NCBI RefSeq assembly: GCF_002876705.1
Contig: NZ_MDAG01000024.1
Span: 20,022 to 84,021 of the forward strand
Length of the DNA: 64,000 nucleotides
DNA from: Enterovibrio norvegicus_B
GTDB taxonomy: Bacteria > Pseudomonadota > Gammaproteobacteria > Enterobacterales > Vibrionaceae
Reading direction: 5' to 3'
Shown one piece after another: positions 18,084 through 26,391 of the stretch (positions within the stretch are counted from its first letter, which is position 1; each line of letters opens with the position of its first letter). The notes below the pieces were generated by a model that saw only the letters and a list, made by a program, of their open reading frames with translations, was not told the DNA's origin and did no database searches. The position numbers were made by a program, and so were the translations under genes.

Positions 18084-19445
18084 ATGAATAAAGCCGTGTA
18101 CTGGTTCACCCACGACTTACGGTTGCAAGACAACCCGACGGTGAGTGAGCTGTTACGAAAGAACGATGAAGTCGCGTTCGTGTTTGTCATAGACCCCCGT
18201 TGGTTTGAACAGCGCAACCATCATCAGAAAATGATGGGATCGCATCGTTGGCGGTTTCTCTGTGAATCCCTGCTGGCATTAGACGAAACGCTTCGTCTTC
18301 ACGGTCAACATTTGATTGTGCTTGAAGGCGATCCTGTTGAGCAGCTTAAAAGCGTGCTTATCGAACATCGCATCAACACGTTGGGCTGTGCCAAGCAAAC
18401 AGGGTGGTTCGAGCGCACGCAATTGGCGCGTCTCGGTGTGGACATTCCTCGTTTGAACATCGTTTCGCAATGGAACAGCACGCTTTTTGACGAAGCCCAA
18501 TTTTCGATAATGGGCGATGTCTTTTCTACATTCTCCCGTTTTAGAAAGCGCGTTGAAACTGCCAACTTTTTGCCCCTAGAACCCTGCAAAATATGGCTTG
18601 AAACGTTGCCGCCTCCTGCGCTAGAAAGCACGCAGTCACTTCATATTCAGCTCTCGCGCTATGGCGTTTTGGCTTCTTATATCTCCCTGCATGGGCATGA
18701 AAATGGCTACGCCCAAGATTTTCATGGCGGCGAACATGCTGCGCTTCAACACCTCAATGGGTACTTTTCCTCACGCGCACCACTCAGTTACAAGCAAACG
18801 CGAAATGCGTTAGACGATTGGGAGAGCTCCACCAAGTTCAGCCCATTTTTGGCGCTCGGCACTGTATCGCCACGTCAAGTTTGGCAGCAGCTCAGGCGCT
18901 ATGAAGCGGAGTTCGGAAGCAACGAGTCAACGTATTGGATTGGTTTCGAATTGCTGTGGCGTGAGTATTTCCAATGGTTGTCGATCAAGCAAGGGGTGAC
19001 GCTCTATGCCTTTAAAGGCAATGCCAGCACAGCGCCTTTGACCAGTCACTACGCTGAACGCCTGATGAAATGGACCAAAGGCGAAACGCCATTTCCATTG
19101 GTCAATGCGTGCATGAATCAGCTCAATGAAACAGGTTACTTGTCGAATCGCGGACGACAAATTGTCGCCAGTTGCTTGGTGAATGAACTGTCTGTCGATT
19201 GGCGATTTGGCGCCGCGTATTTTCAGCAGCAATTGATTGATTTTGATGTCGCATCAAACTGGGGCAATTGGCAGTACATCGCCGGTGTGGGCGCAGACCC
19301 TCGTGGTGGACGCCACTTTAATATCGACAAGCAAACCGAGATGTATGATCCCGATGGCGAATACATTCGCCGTTGGAACGGCCAACAGGGCGCACGCGCT
19401 TTAGATTCCGTCGATGCCGCGGATTGGCCGATTTATGATCTGTAA
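18084..19445 (+). CDS. Cryptochrome DASH
   Basis: This 453-residue flavoprotein of the photolyase/cryptochrome superfamily starts NKAVYWFTHDLRLQDNP. DASH-type marks are the FHGGEHAALQHL and YKQTRNALDD segments, SSTKFSPFLALGTVSPR, and the C-terminal RQIVASCLVNELSVDWRFG, ASNWGNWQYIAGVGADPR and GGRHFNIDKQTEMYDPDG. DASH proteins bind FAD and an antenna folate and repair pyrimidine dimers in single-stranded DNA. It heads a run of photolyase-type genes on the same strand. ATG 18084 is preferred over GTG 18078, both after AAGG. Confidence 0.94.
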   Translation: MNKAVYWFTHDLRLQDNPTVSELLRKNDEVAFVFVIDPRWFEQRNHHQKMMGSHRWRFLCESLLALDETLRLHGQHLIVLEGDPVEQLKSVLIEHRINTLGCAKQTGWFERTQLARLGVDIPRLNIVSQWNSTLFDEAQFSIMGDVFSTFSRFRKRVETANFLPLEPCKIWLETLPPPALESTQSLHIQLSRYGVLASYISLHGHENGYAQDFHGGEHAALQHLNGYFSSRAPLSYKQTRNALDDWESSTKFSPFLALGTVSPRQVWQQLRRYEAEFGSNESTYWIGFELLWREYFQWLSIKQGVTLYAFKGNASTAPLTSHYAERLMKWTKGETPFPLVNACMNQLNETGYLSNRGRQIVASCLVNELSVDWRFGAAYFQQQLIDFDVASNWGNWQYIAGVGADPRGGRHFNIDKQTEMYDPDGEYIRRWNGQQGARALDSVDAADWPIYDL

Positions 19446-19505
19446 ACATCACTTGGTCATATCAAAATGTTATTCAGCGAATGCCTCAACGAGTAAGGAG
19501 GTCAC

Positions 19506-20960
19506 GTGGCGATTTCTGTTGTGTGGCTAAAGCGAGACCTACGATTGTCGGATCACGCGCCTTTGTTGTGCGCTGCGCAGTCTGGATTGCCCGTGCTGTT
19601 GGTGTATTGCTTTGAGCCCATGCTCCTTGACGACCCACATTATGATGAGCGTCATTGGCGTTTTGTTGGTGAATCCCTGAATGACATGAAAACGCGCTTA
19701 CCCAAAGGAGCGCTGTTGGTTTCATCTCAATGCGCATTAGACACCCTGAAATCACTCCATCAAACCTTTGGTATCGCGCACCTGTTCTCCCATCAAGAAG
19801 TCGGCCTAAACAACACCTTTGAACGTGATAAAGCCGTTCAATTATGGTGTGACGAGAAAAGTGTGAATTGGGAAGAAACGCCCGTCGGCGCAGTTATTCG
19901 TGGTTTAACCCATCGAAAAACGTGGGACAAACATTGGCAGAAGGTGATGCGTGCCCCTCTGGCTGATTGCGACTTATCAACTATCTCTTGGGTGACAGCA
20001 AGCGCGGAGACACTGCCTAACCGCGTTGAACAATACCTTCAACCCACCGTTGAATCTGAGCACTTCCAACAAGGCGGAGAAACCGCAGCACGGCAAATCC
20101 TGAACGGCTTCTATGAAGACAGAGGGAAAGATTACGCCTATTCGTTATCCAGCCCGACATTGAGTCAAACCCACTGCTCTCGTGTGTCACCGTATTTAGC
20201 GTGGGGAAACGTGAGCCTTCGTCAGGTATACCAAACCGTACTGAAACACTGGAGCGTACCGGGGTGGCGACGTTCGTTGGTGGCGTTTAGCTCTCGCCTA
20301 CATTGGCACTGCCATTTCATTCAAAAGTTCGAAAGTGAATCCAGCATGGAATTTCAGCCTGTAAACCGTGGTTATCTTGAATTGCCGCGAGTGACGGGAG
20401 AGGCTGCTCAGCAGAGATTGACCGCATGGAAAGAAGGGAAAACAGGGTTTCCCATGGTGGATGCCTCTATGCGTTGCTTGCAAGCAACGGGGTATTTAAA
20501 TTTCCGCATGCGCGCCATGCTCGTGAGTTTTTTGTGTCATCACCTCGCGTTAGATTGGCGACATGGCGTGCAGCACCTTGCCCGTGTTTTCCTCGATTTT
20601 GAACCCGGCATTCATTACAGCCAATTTCAAATGCAGGCGGGCGTTACAGGGATTAACACCATTCGTATTTATAACCCTGTAAAGCAAGGCGAAGAGAAAG
20701 ATCCTGATGGCGTGTTTGTCAAAACATGGCTTCCTGAATTGGCTGATGTGCCCGTCCCGCTCGTTCACGCGCCTTGGCGTTTGTCACCCATGGAGCAAAT
20801 GCTTTATGCCGTGAACGTCGGCGACGATTACCCCGCGCCCATCGTCGATTTGAAGCAAAGCTATGCAGAAGCGCAAGCGTTGCTTTGGCGTTGGAGAAAA
20901 TTGCCGGACGTACAACGTGAAGCGCATCGCTTACTCAAACGGCATGTGAGGCCAGATTGA
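19506..20960 (+). CDS. Second photolyase/cryptochrome-family flavoprotein
   Basis: This 484-residue protein has the photolyase N-terminal alpha/beta domain (VVWLKRDLRLSDHAPL) and the FAD-binding helical domain (RVSPYLAWGNVSLRQVYQ, GFPMVDASMRCLQATGYLNF, RAMLVSFLCHHLALDWRHG). It diverges from the DASH gene next to it, and ends with HYSQFQMQAGVTGINTIRIYNP, a variant of the usual DASH/CPD motif. It may be a CPD photolyase-like or a cryptochrome-like protein, and the substrate is not clear. GTG 19506 is chosen because AAGGAGG lies just upstream. The 60-base gap to the DASH gene suggests an operon. Confidence 0.88.
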   Translation: MAISVVWLKRDLRLSDHAPLLCAAQSGLPVLLVYCFEPMLLDDPHYDERHWRFVGESLNDMKTRLPKGALLVSSQCALDTLKSLHQTFGIAHLFSHQEVGLNNTFERDKAVQLWCDEKSVNWEETPVGAVIRGLTHRKTWDKHWQKVMRAPLADCDLSTISWVTASAETLPNRVEQYLQPTVESEHFQQGGETAARQILNGFYEDRGKDYAYSLSSPTLSQTHCSRVSPYLAWGNVSLRQVYQTVLKHWSVPGWRRSLVAFSSRLHWHCHFIQKFESESSMEFQPVNRGYLELPRVTGEAAQQRLTAWKEGKTGFPMVDASMRCLQATGYLNFRMRAMLVSFLCHHLALDWRHGVQHLARVFLDFEPGIHYSQFQMQAGVTGINTIRIYNPVKQGEEKDPDGVFVKTWLPELADVPVPLVHAPWRLSPMEQMLYAVNVGDDYPAPIVDLKQSYAEAQALLWRWRKLPDVQREAHRLLKRHVRPD

Positions 20961-20979
20961 ATAAACAGGCTGACACTGA

Positions 20980-21141
20980 ATGAAGAAACAAGACCTGCCG
21001 TCAAAAACGTGCGCGGTGTGCCAGCGTCCGTTTACGTGGCGCAAGAAGTGGGCGCGCGTGTGGGATGACGTGAAATATTGCTCGAAGCGCTGCGCAGGTC
21101 AAAGACGTGCAAAACCCGAATTTTTAGCGAGAACAGAATGA
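20980..21141 (+). CDS. DUF2256 small zinc-ribbon-like protein
   Basis: A 53-residue basic protein with a four-Cys pattern CAVCQRPFTWRKKW ... YCSKRCAGQRR, as in the DUF2256 family. The Cys pairs probably bind zinc. The family's biochemical role is unknown, but it is repeatedly found beside photolyase and cryptochrome genes and DUF2805. Here it lies between two such genes and overlaps the next one by ATGA (21138-21141), so it is part of the operon. Confidence 0.88.
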   Translation: MKKQDLPSKTCAVCQRPFTWRKKWARVWDDVKYCSKRCAGQRRAKPEFLARTE

Positions 21142-22709
21142 CAATAAAAGCCTCTCGATTACGTTTACTCCTTGGTGATCAACTCAATGCCAGCCATTCG
21201 TGGTTTCGTGAACTCGATGACGATACCTTGTATGTGATTGCCGAGCTTCATCAAGAGGCCAGCTATGTGCCTCACCATGTCCAAAAGGTGTGTGCCTTTT
21301 TCGCTGCCATGTCTGCCTTTGCGCAGGCGTTGCAACAAGCCGGTCACAGAGTGTTGCACTTAACGTTGGACGACACGGAGCAGTTCCCAGATTTACCGGC
21401 CTTGCTTACGCACCTCATCGAGCAGCACGGCGTGAGTGCGTTCGAATACCAATTGCCCGATGAATATCGCCTGCGGGATCAACTGTCGGTGTTTGCTTCC
21501 ACGTTATCTATCCTGTCCAATGCCGTTGAATCCGAGCACTTCTACCTCTCAGACCAAGAGATTCCTCGCGATTTCAAACAAGGTAAACGCCACCGTATGG
21601 AAGCCTTCTACCGCAAGATGCGAGTGCGTTTTGATGTGTTGATGGAGGGTGACAACCCCGAAGGTGGGCAATGGAATTACGATGCTGATAACCGCAACAA
21701 ACTCAAAGCGAAAGACATTGACGATGTGCCTGAACCGCTTCTGTTCGGCAATGATGTCACTGACATTATTGCGCGCATTGAACGTCATGAGATTAAGGTG
21801 ATTGGACAGTCCGAATCAAATCTGCTGTGGCCGATAACACGCACACAAGCGAACGAACTATTGGCCTTTTTCTGTCAGCATTGTTTACCCAATTTTGGAC
21901 GCTTCCAAGACGCAATGACAGGGCAGACGGATGATGAAGGCAAGCGTAAACAATGGAGTTTGTATCACTCACGATTGTCCTTCGCCCTCAACAGCAAAAT
22001 TCTCAGCCCTCAGCATGTGGTAGACATGGCGGTGTATCACTACCAAACGCGACCTGACGACATCAGTTTGGCGCAGGTCGAAGGTTTTGTGCGCCAAATC
22101 ATCGGTTGGCGCGAATTCATTCGCGGGATCTACTGGGTGAACATGCCCGATTATGCCTCTCTCAATAGCTTGTCTGCGAAACGTGATTTACCGTCATGGT
22201 TCTGGACGGGCAACACCAAGATGGCGTGCATGAAGCATGCAATCGATCAGTCGTTGGATTATGCCTACGCCCATCACATTCAACGCTTAATGATCACGGG
22301 TAACTTTTGTCTGATTTCAGGCATTGCCCCTGAACAGGTTGATGAGTGGTATCTCGGTATATATATCGATGCAATCGAATGGGTGGAATTACCGAACACA
22401 CGCGGCATGAGCCAGTTTGCCGATGGCGGCATTGTCGGCTCAAAAGCCTATGCGGCGAGCGGTAACTATGTGAAGAAAATGAGCGATTACTGCGGGAACT
22501 GCCACTATAAAGTCGCGAAAACCACGGAGGATGATGCCTGCCCGCTGAACTCACTGTATTGGCATTTCATGGATAAACACCAAGAAGATTTTGGCGGTAA
22601 CCCCAGAACCAAAATGGTGTATGCGAATTGGAACAAGAAGACCGATGAGCAGCAAAAATTGGTGTTGGGTCGGGCGGAAAGGGTGTTGGAGGGGATTGAG
22701 GGGCTTTAA
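21138..22709 (+). CDS. Iron-sulfur bacterial photolyase (FeS-BCP, PhrB type)
   Basis: This 523-residue protein belongs to the (6-4) photolyase-like family called FeS-BCP or deoxyribodipyrimidine photolyase-related protein. It starts MTIKASRLRLLLGDQLN. Four cysteines at 364, 452, 455 and 468 have the same spacing (88, 3, 13) as the 4Fe-4S ligands of Agrobacterium PhrB (350, 438, 441, 454), so the cluster is very likely present. FAD-domain segments such as RQIIGWREFIRGIYW and MITGNFCLISGI are also seen. The ATG at 21138 overlaps DUF2256; the longer frame from 21078 is only a read-through of that gene. Confidence 0.93.
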   Translation: MTIKASRLRLLLGDQLNASHSWFRELDDDTLYVIAELHQEASYVPHHVQKVCAFFAAMSAFAQALQQAGHRVLHLTLDDTEQFPDLPALLTHLIEQHGVSAFEYQLPDEYRLRDQLSVFASTLSILSNAVESEHFYLSDQEIPRDFKQGKRHRMEAFYRKMRVRFDVLMEGDNPEGGQWNYDADNRNKLKAKDIDDVPEPLLFGNDVTDIIARIERHEIKVIGQSESNLLWPITRTQANELLAFFCQHCLPNFGRFQDAMTGQTDDEGKRKQWSLYHSRLSFALNSKILSPQHVVDMAVYHYQTRPDDISLAQVEGFVRQIIGWREFIRGIYWVNMPDYASLNSLSAKRDLPSWFWTGNTKMACMKHAIDQSLDYAYAHHIQRLMITGNFCLISGIAPEQVDEWYLGIYIDAIEWVELPNTRGMSQFADGGIVGSKAYAASGNYVKKMSDYCGNCHYKVAKTTEDDACPLNSLYWHFMDKHQEDFGGNPRTKMVYANWNKKTDEQQKLVLGRAERVLEGIEGL

Positions 22710-22794
22710 AGAGCAGGTTCGAGGAAGAGCAGGTACGAGATCCTAGGAAAAGCAAAGCAAAGCAAAAGCCATAGCCAGAGCGAAAACCAGAGCG

Positions 22795-22838
22795 ACCCCT
22801 CCCTAACCCTCCCCTTGAAAAGTGGAGGGGATCAAGAG
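22795..22838. repeat. Dispersed G/C-rich hairpin repeat, copy 1
   Basis: The segment CCCTCCCCTTGAAAAGTGG with its flanks (ACCCCTCCC before it, AGGGGATCAAGAGC after it) is found again inverted at 37131-37176. The core CCCCTTGAAAAG is identical in both. It has no coding content. Confidence 0.65.
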
Positions 22839-22966
22839 CAAAGCACGTGCACAGAACGCTACGCTTTTGCTCTGTTCCTTCAACTTTCTAAGTGAGGGAT
22901 GAAGAGCAAGAGCCCATATTTCCGTGGACTTAGGCTCTTGATTTTTCTCCTCCAACTTTCCAAGGG

Positions 22967-23777
22967 NNNNNNNNNNNNNNNNNNNNNNNNNNNNNNNNNN
23001 NNNNNNNNNNNNNNNNNNNNNNNNNNNNNNNNNNNNNNNNNNNNNNNNNNNNNNNNNNNNNNNNNNNNNNNNNNNNNNNNNNNNNNNNNNNNNNNNNNNN
23101 NNNNNNNNNNNNNNNNNNNNNNNNNNNNNNNNNNNNNNNNNNNNNNNNNNNNNNNNNNNNNNNNNNNNNNNNNNNNNNNNNNNNNNNNNNNNNNNNNNNN
23201 NNNNNNNNNNNNNNNNNNNNNNNNNNNNNNNNNNNNNNNNNNNNNNNNNNNNNNNNNNNNNNNNNNNNNNNNNNNNNNNNNNNNNNNNNNNNNNNNNNNN
23301 NNNNNNNNNNNNNNNNNNNNNNNNNNNNNNNNNNNNNNNNNNNNNNNNNNNNNNNNNNNNNNNNNNNNNNNNNNNNNNNNNNNNNNNNNNNNNNNNNNNN
23401 NNNNNNNNNNNNNNNNNNNNNNNNNNNNNNNNNNNNNNNNNNNNNNNNNNNNNNNNNNNNNNNNNNNNNNNNNNNNNNNNNNNNNNNNNNNNNNNNNNNN
23501 NNNNNNNNNNNNNNNNNNNNNNNNNNNNNNNNNNNNNNNNNNNNNNNNNNNNNNNNNNNNNNNNNNNNNNNNNNNNNNNNNNNNNNNNNNNNNNNNNNNN
23601 NNNNNNNNNNNNNNNNNNNNNNNNNNNNNNNNNNNNNNNNNNNNNNNNNNNNNNNNNNNNNNNNNNNNNNNNNNNNNNNNNNNNNNNNNNNNNNNNNNNN
23701 NNNNNNNNNNNNNNNNNNNNNNNNNNNNNNNNNNNNNNNNNNNNNNNNNNNNNNNNNNNNNNNNNNNNNNNNNNNNN
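22967..23777. other. Assembly gap 1
   Basis: A run of 811 N. Apparent open frames across it come only from unknown bases and are not genes. Confidence 0.99.
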
Positions 23778-23898
23778 GGGTTGTTGGCTCGAAGAGCCAA
23801 GGGGCTATCAGCATAAACTGACCTTGGCTCAATGAGGTGAAGTTAATAAGAAAGGGTTGAATAACTTCACCTGTGCTTTCATCCTTTTCTCGCAATCT

Positions 23899-24676
23899 NN
23901 NNNNNNNNNNNNNNNNNNNNNNNNNNNNNNNNNNNNNNNNNNNNNNNNNNNNNNNNNNNNNNNNNNNNNNNNNNNNNNNNNNNNNNNNNNNNNNNNNNNN
24001 NNNNNNNNNNNNNNNNNNNNNNNNNNNNNNNNNNNNNNNNNNNNNNNNNNNNNNNNNNNNNNNNNNNNNNNNNNNNNNNNNNNNNNNNNNNNNNNNNNNN
24101 NNNNNNNNNNNNNNNNNNNNNNNNNNNNNNNNNNNNNNNNNNNNNNNNNNNNNNNNNNNNNNNNNNNNNNNNNNNNNNNNNNNNNNNNNNNNNNNNNNNN
24201 NNNNNNNNNNNNNNNNNNNNNNNNNNNNNNNNNNNNNNNNNNNNNNNNNNNNNNNNNNNNNNNNNNNNNNNNNNNNNNNNNNNNNNNNNNNNNNNNNNNN
24301 NNNNNNNNNNNNNNNNNNNNNNNNNNNNNNNNNNNNNNNNNNNNNNNNNNNNNNNNNNNNNNNNNNNNNNNNNNNNNNNNNNNNNNNNNNNNNNNNNNNN
24401 NNNNNNNNNNNNNNNNNNNNNNNNNNNNNNNNNNNNNNNNNNNNNNNNNNNNNNNNNNNNNNNNNNNNNNNNNNNNNNNNNNNNNNNNNNNNNNNNNNNN
24501 NNNNNNNNNNNNNNNNNNNNNNNNNNNNNNNNNNNNNNNNNNNNNNNNNNNNNNNNNNNNNNNNNNNNNNNNNNNNNNNNNNNNNNNNNNNNNNNNNNNN
24601 NNNNNNNNNNNNNNNNNNNNNNNNNNNNNNNNNNNNNNNNNNNNNNNNNNNNNNNNNNNNNNNNNNNNNNNNNNNN
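23899..24676. other. Assembly gap 2, bounded by an 8-bp tandem repeat
   Basis: A run of 778 N. The unit TCGCAATC is present immediately on its left (23890-23897) and in tandem on its right, so the gap probably spans a repeat array that the assembler could not resolve. Confidence 0.95.
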
Positions 24677-24696
24677 TCGCAATCTCGCAATCTCGC
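24677..24696. repeat. Tandem TCGCAATC repeat
   Basis: Two full copies and half of a third, ending at the stop codon of batD. One further copy is on the far side of the assembly gap. Confidence 0.85.
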
Positions 24697-26384
24697 TACG
24701 GCACCAACCCCTTCAGCGACGACGCTTCCTTCGCATTCACCTTCACTGCACGCGCTTGCTTCAATAAACCCAGCAACGTGCGGTTTTCCCATGCGGTAGA
24801 TTCAGCGCTATAGCGGCTTGCCATCATGGTGCTGACTTCAGCGTCAATGCTGTCGCGAAGCGTTTGTGGAACAGCACTGAAATGCGGTTCTAGTTGCCAT
24901 TGGCGGTAAGCGGCGGCAACTTTGACAGCGTCATTCTCAGCCACTGCGGCTTCCAATGAAGCCAGCGCAGACGTACCCGAAGGATTCGAAGACACTGCTA
25001 CATTGGCAGGTATCGCGACTTGCTTAGGTTTGCGCAGGTAAAGCGCCAAGGTGACAAGCCAAAGCAGCGCGAATGCGCCTGTTGCCCACGGCCAATAGCC
25101 TGCTTGTGTGACGACCTTTGTGGTGACAGGAGCAGGTGCGAGCAGTGTTTGCTCGGCATTTGGCAATATCGGTTGGGAAGACTGAACCTCATCACTCGGA
25201 ACGACATTAAGCGTTAAGCCAGAAATGGCGCTGGTTTCTTGCTTTCCTGTGGTGGTGTTAAACCAATTAATCGACACAGACGGCAGCGATACTATGCCCG
25301 CTTCTCGAGGGATGATGACCTGTATCATGGTCATGATGGTGGCATCGCCATCTTGTCGGTATTCCGGTTTTTCTGAATACACGCGAACACGCGACGGGTA
25401 GGTCACAGACAGGTTTGGCATGGCGCTTTGCGCGATGTTTTCAATTCTTAAAGCAATAAAGCGCGTGATGGGATCGCCAACCTTCGCGGCTTGCTCGGCA
25501 CTACCAGAACCTTCACCAGTTTCTGGCTCCCAGCGTTGTGACAGCGTCAGAGATGGCGTTGGCAACCAAAGGCCTGTGTATCCCGCAGGTTGACCTTGAA
25601 TGGACAGCGTTTCAGCATTGGCTTGTCGACTTATCGGTAAACCGAGCGTTGAGTTCCAGCGGTTTCCTTCGACTTTTGTGCCCGTGAATACCGCGCCGTT
25701 TAAGGTCAATTCGCCCGCTTGGTTTGGGGTGATTTGATATTGACGCTGAATCGCAATGTATCGGCGACCGTTGCGCACGGTTTCCGCTTGTTGATCTTCA
25801 CCGACTTGTTCCACGGTTAAACCGTCACCGAAGGGCGCTTGCAGGGCAGGAGAATCCACACGCGTACCAATCAGCAGTTCAACGTTGTAGCTGAAGGTTT
25901 CTCCGATGTAGCCGCTTTGTCGATCAAGGCGAACATTCACTTGAATCGATTGGTCATTGGCCTGTTGCGCACGTTGGCTCGCTTCAACCACATTGATGCG
26001 AATCGGTGCGGTGGCATAGTCTTCAAGCTGAAAACTTGGAATGGTGAACGTGCCAAGTTCCTTTGCAGCAACAGCGATGCGAATTTCCGTTTTACGTGTC
26101 ATGTCGCCGTTGATGAACGAGGTGCTGTTACTGACACTCGGGCGACCATAGGTGAAATGTTCCGCAAGCGCGATCAGGTCGAGATCATCGGTGTCGACGC
26201 TGTCATTCACGGAGAGGGTCAACTGAAACGGCTCGTTTATCGCCACGACATTTTTGGATACGGTGGCGACCGCGTCTGCGGCTGAGGCCGAAAGCGGCAA
26301 TAAAGCCATGAGCATTATCACCATGAGTGAGAGGCTCTTAAGGCGTTGTGATAGTGAGTTCAATGCAATTCTCTGCTTTGTCAT
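24696..26384 (-). CDS. batD: BatD family protein
   Basis: This 562-residue protein is the last gene of the moxR/Bat operon. It starts with a signal peptide (residues about 17-36), then a large periplasmic part with immunoglobulin-like regions (VSKNVVAINEPFQLTLSVN, GYIGETFSYNVELLIGT), a membrane helix near 430-450 and a cytoplasmic tail. BatD proteins are membrane-anchored partners of the MoxR/von Willebrand factor A system, linked to oxygen or stress tolerance and thought to help mature periplasmic or secreted proteins. It starts just seven bases downstream of the batB/C stop. Confidence 0.9.
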   Translation of the reverse strand: MTKQRIALNSLSQRLKSLSLMVIMLMALLPLSASAADAVATVSKNVVAINEPFQLTLSVNDSVDTDDLDLIALAEHFTYGRPSVSNSTSFINGDMTRKTEIRIAVAAKELGTFTIPSFQLEDYATAPIRINVVEASQRAQQANDQSIQVNVRLDRQSGYIGETFSYNVELLIGTRVDSPALQAPFGDGLTVEQVGEDQQAETVRNGRRYIAIQRQYQITPNQAGELTLNGAVFTGTKVEGNRWNSTLGLPISRQANAETLSIQGQPAGYTGLWLPTPSLTLSQRWEPETGEGSGSAEQAAKVGDPITRFIALRIENIAQSAMPNLSVTYPSRVRVYSEKPEYRQDGDATIMTMIQVIIPREAGIVSLPSVSINWFNTTTGKQETSAISGLTLNVVPSDEVQSSQPILPNAEQTLLAPAPVTTKVVTQAGYWPWATGAFALLWLVTLALYLRKPKQVAIPANVAVSSNPSGTSALASLEAAVAENDAVKVAAAYRQWQLEPHFSAVPQTLRDSIDAEVSTMMASRYSAESTAWENRTLLGLLKQARAVKVNAKEASSLKGLVP

Positions 26385-26391
26385 TGTGCGT

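Larger units (their letters stand above)
22710..24695. other. Repeat-rich, gapped intergenic region
   Basis: The region between the photolyase operon and batD contains low-complexity sequence (repeated AGCAAAGCAAAGCAAAAGCC near 22756), a CCTAGG-containing segment, the G/C-rich hairpin repeat, an inverted repeat CAAGAGCC/GGCTCTTG (22907-22914, 22933-22940), and two runs of N. The 121 known bases between the gaps show nested inverted repeats (TTGGCTC/GAGCCAA at 23784-23800; AGGTGAAGTTA/TAACTTCACCT at 23835-23872). No gene can be supported; an insertion sequence in the gaps cannot be excluded. Confidence 0.6.

Noticed and set aside
22880..24813. Long open frames spanning the N runs
   Set aside because: They exist only because unknown bases cannot create stops.
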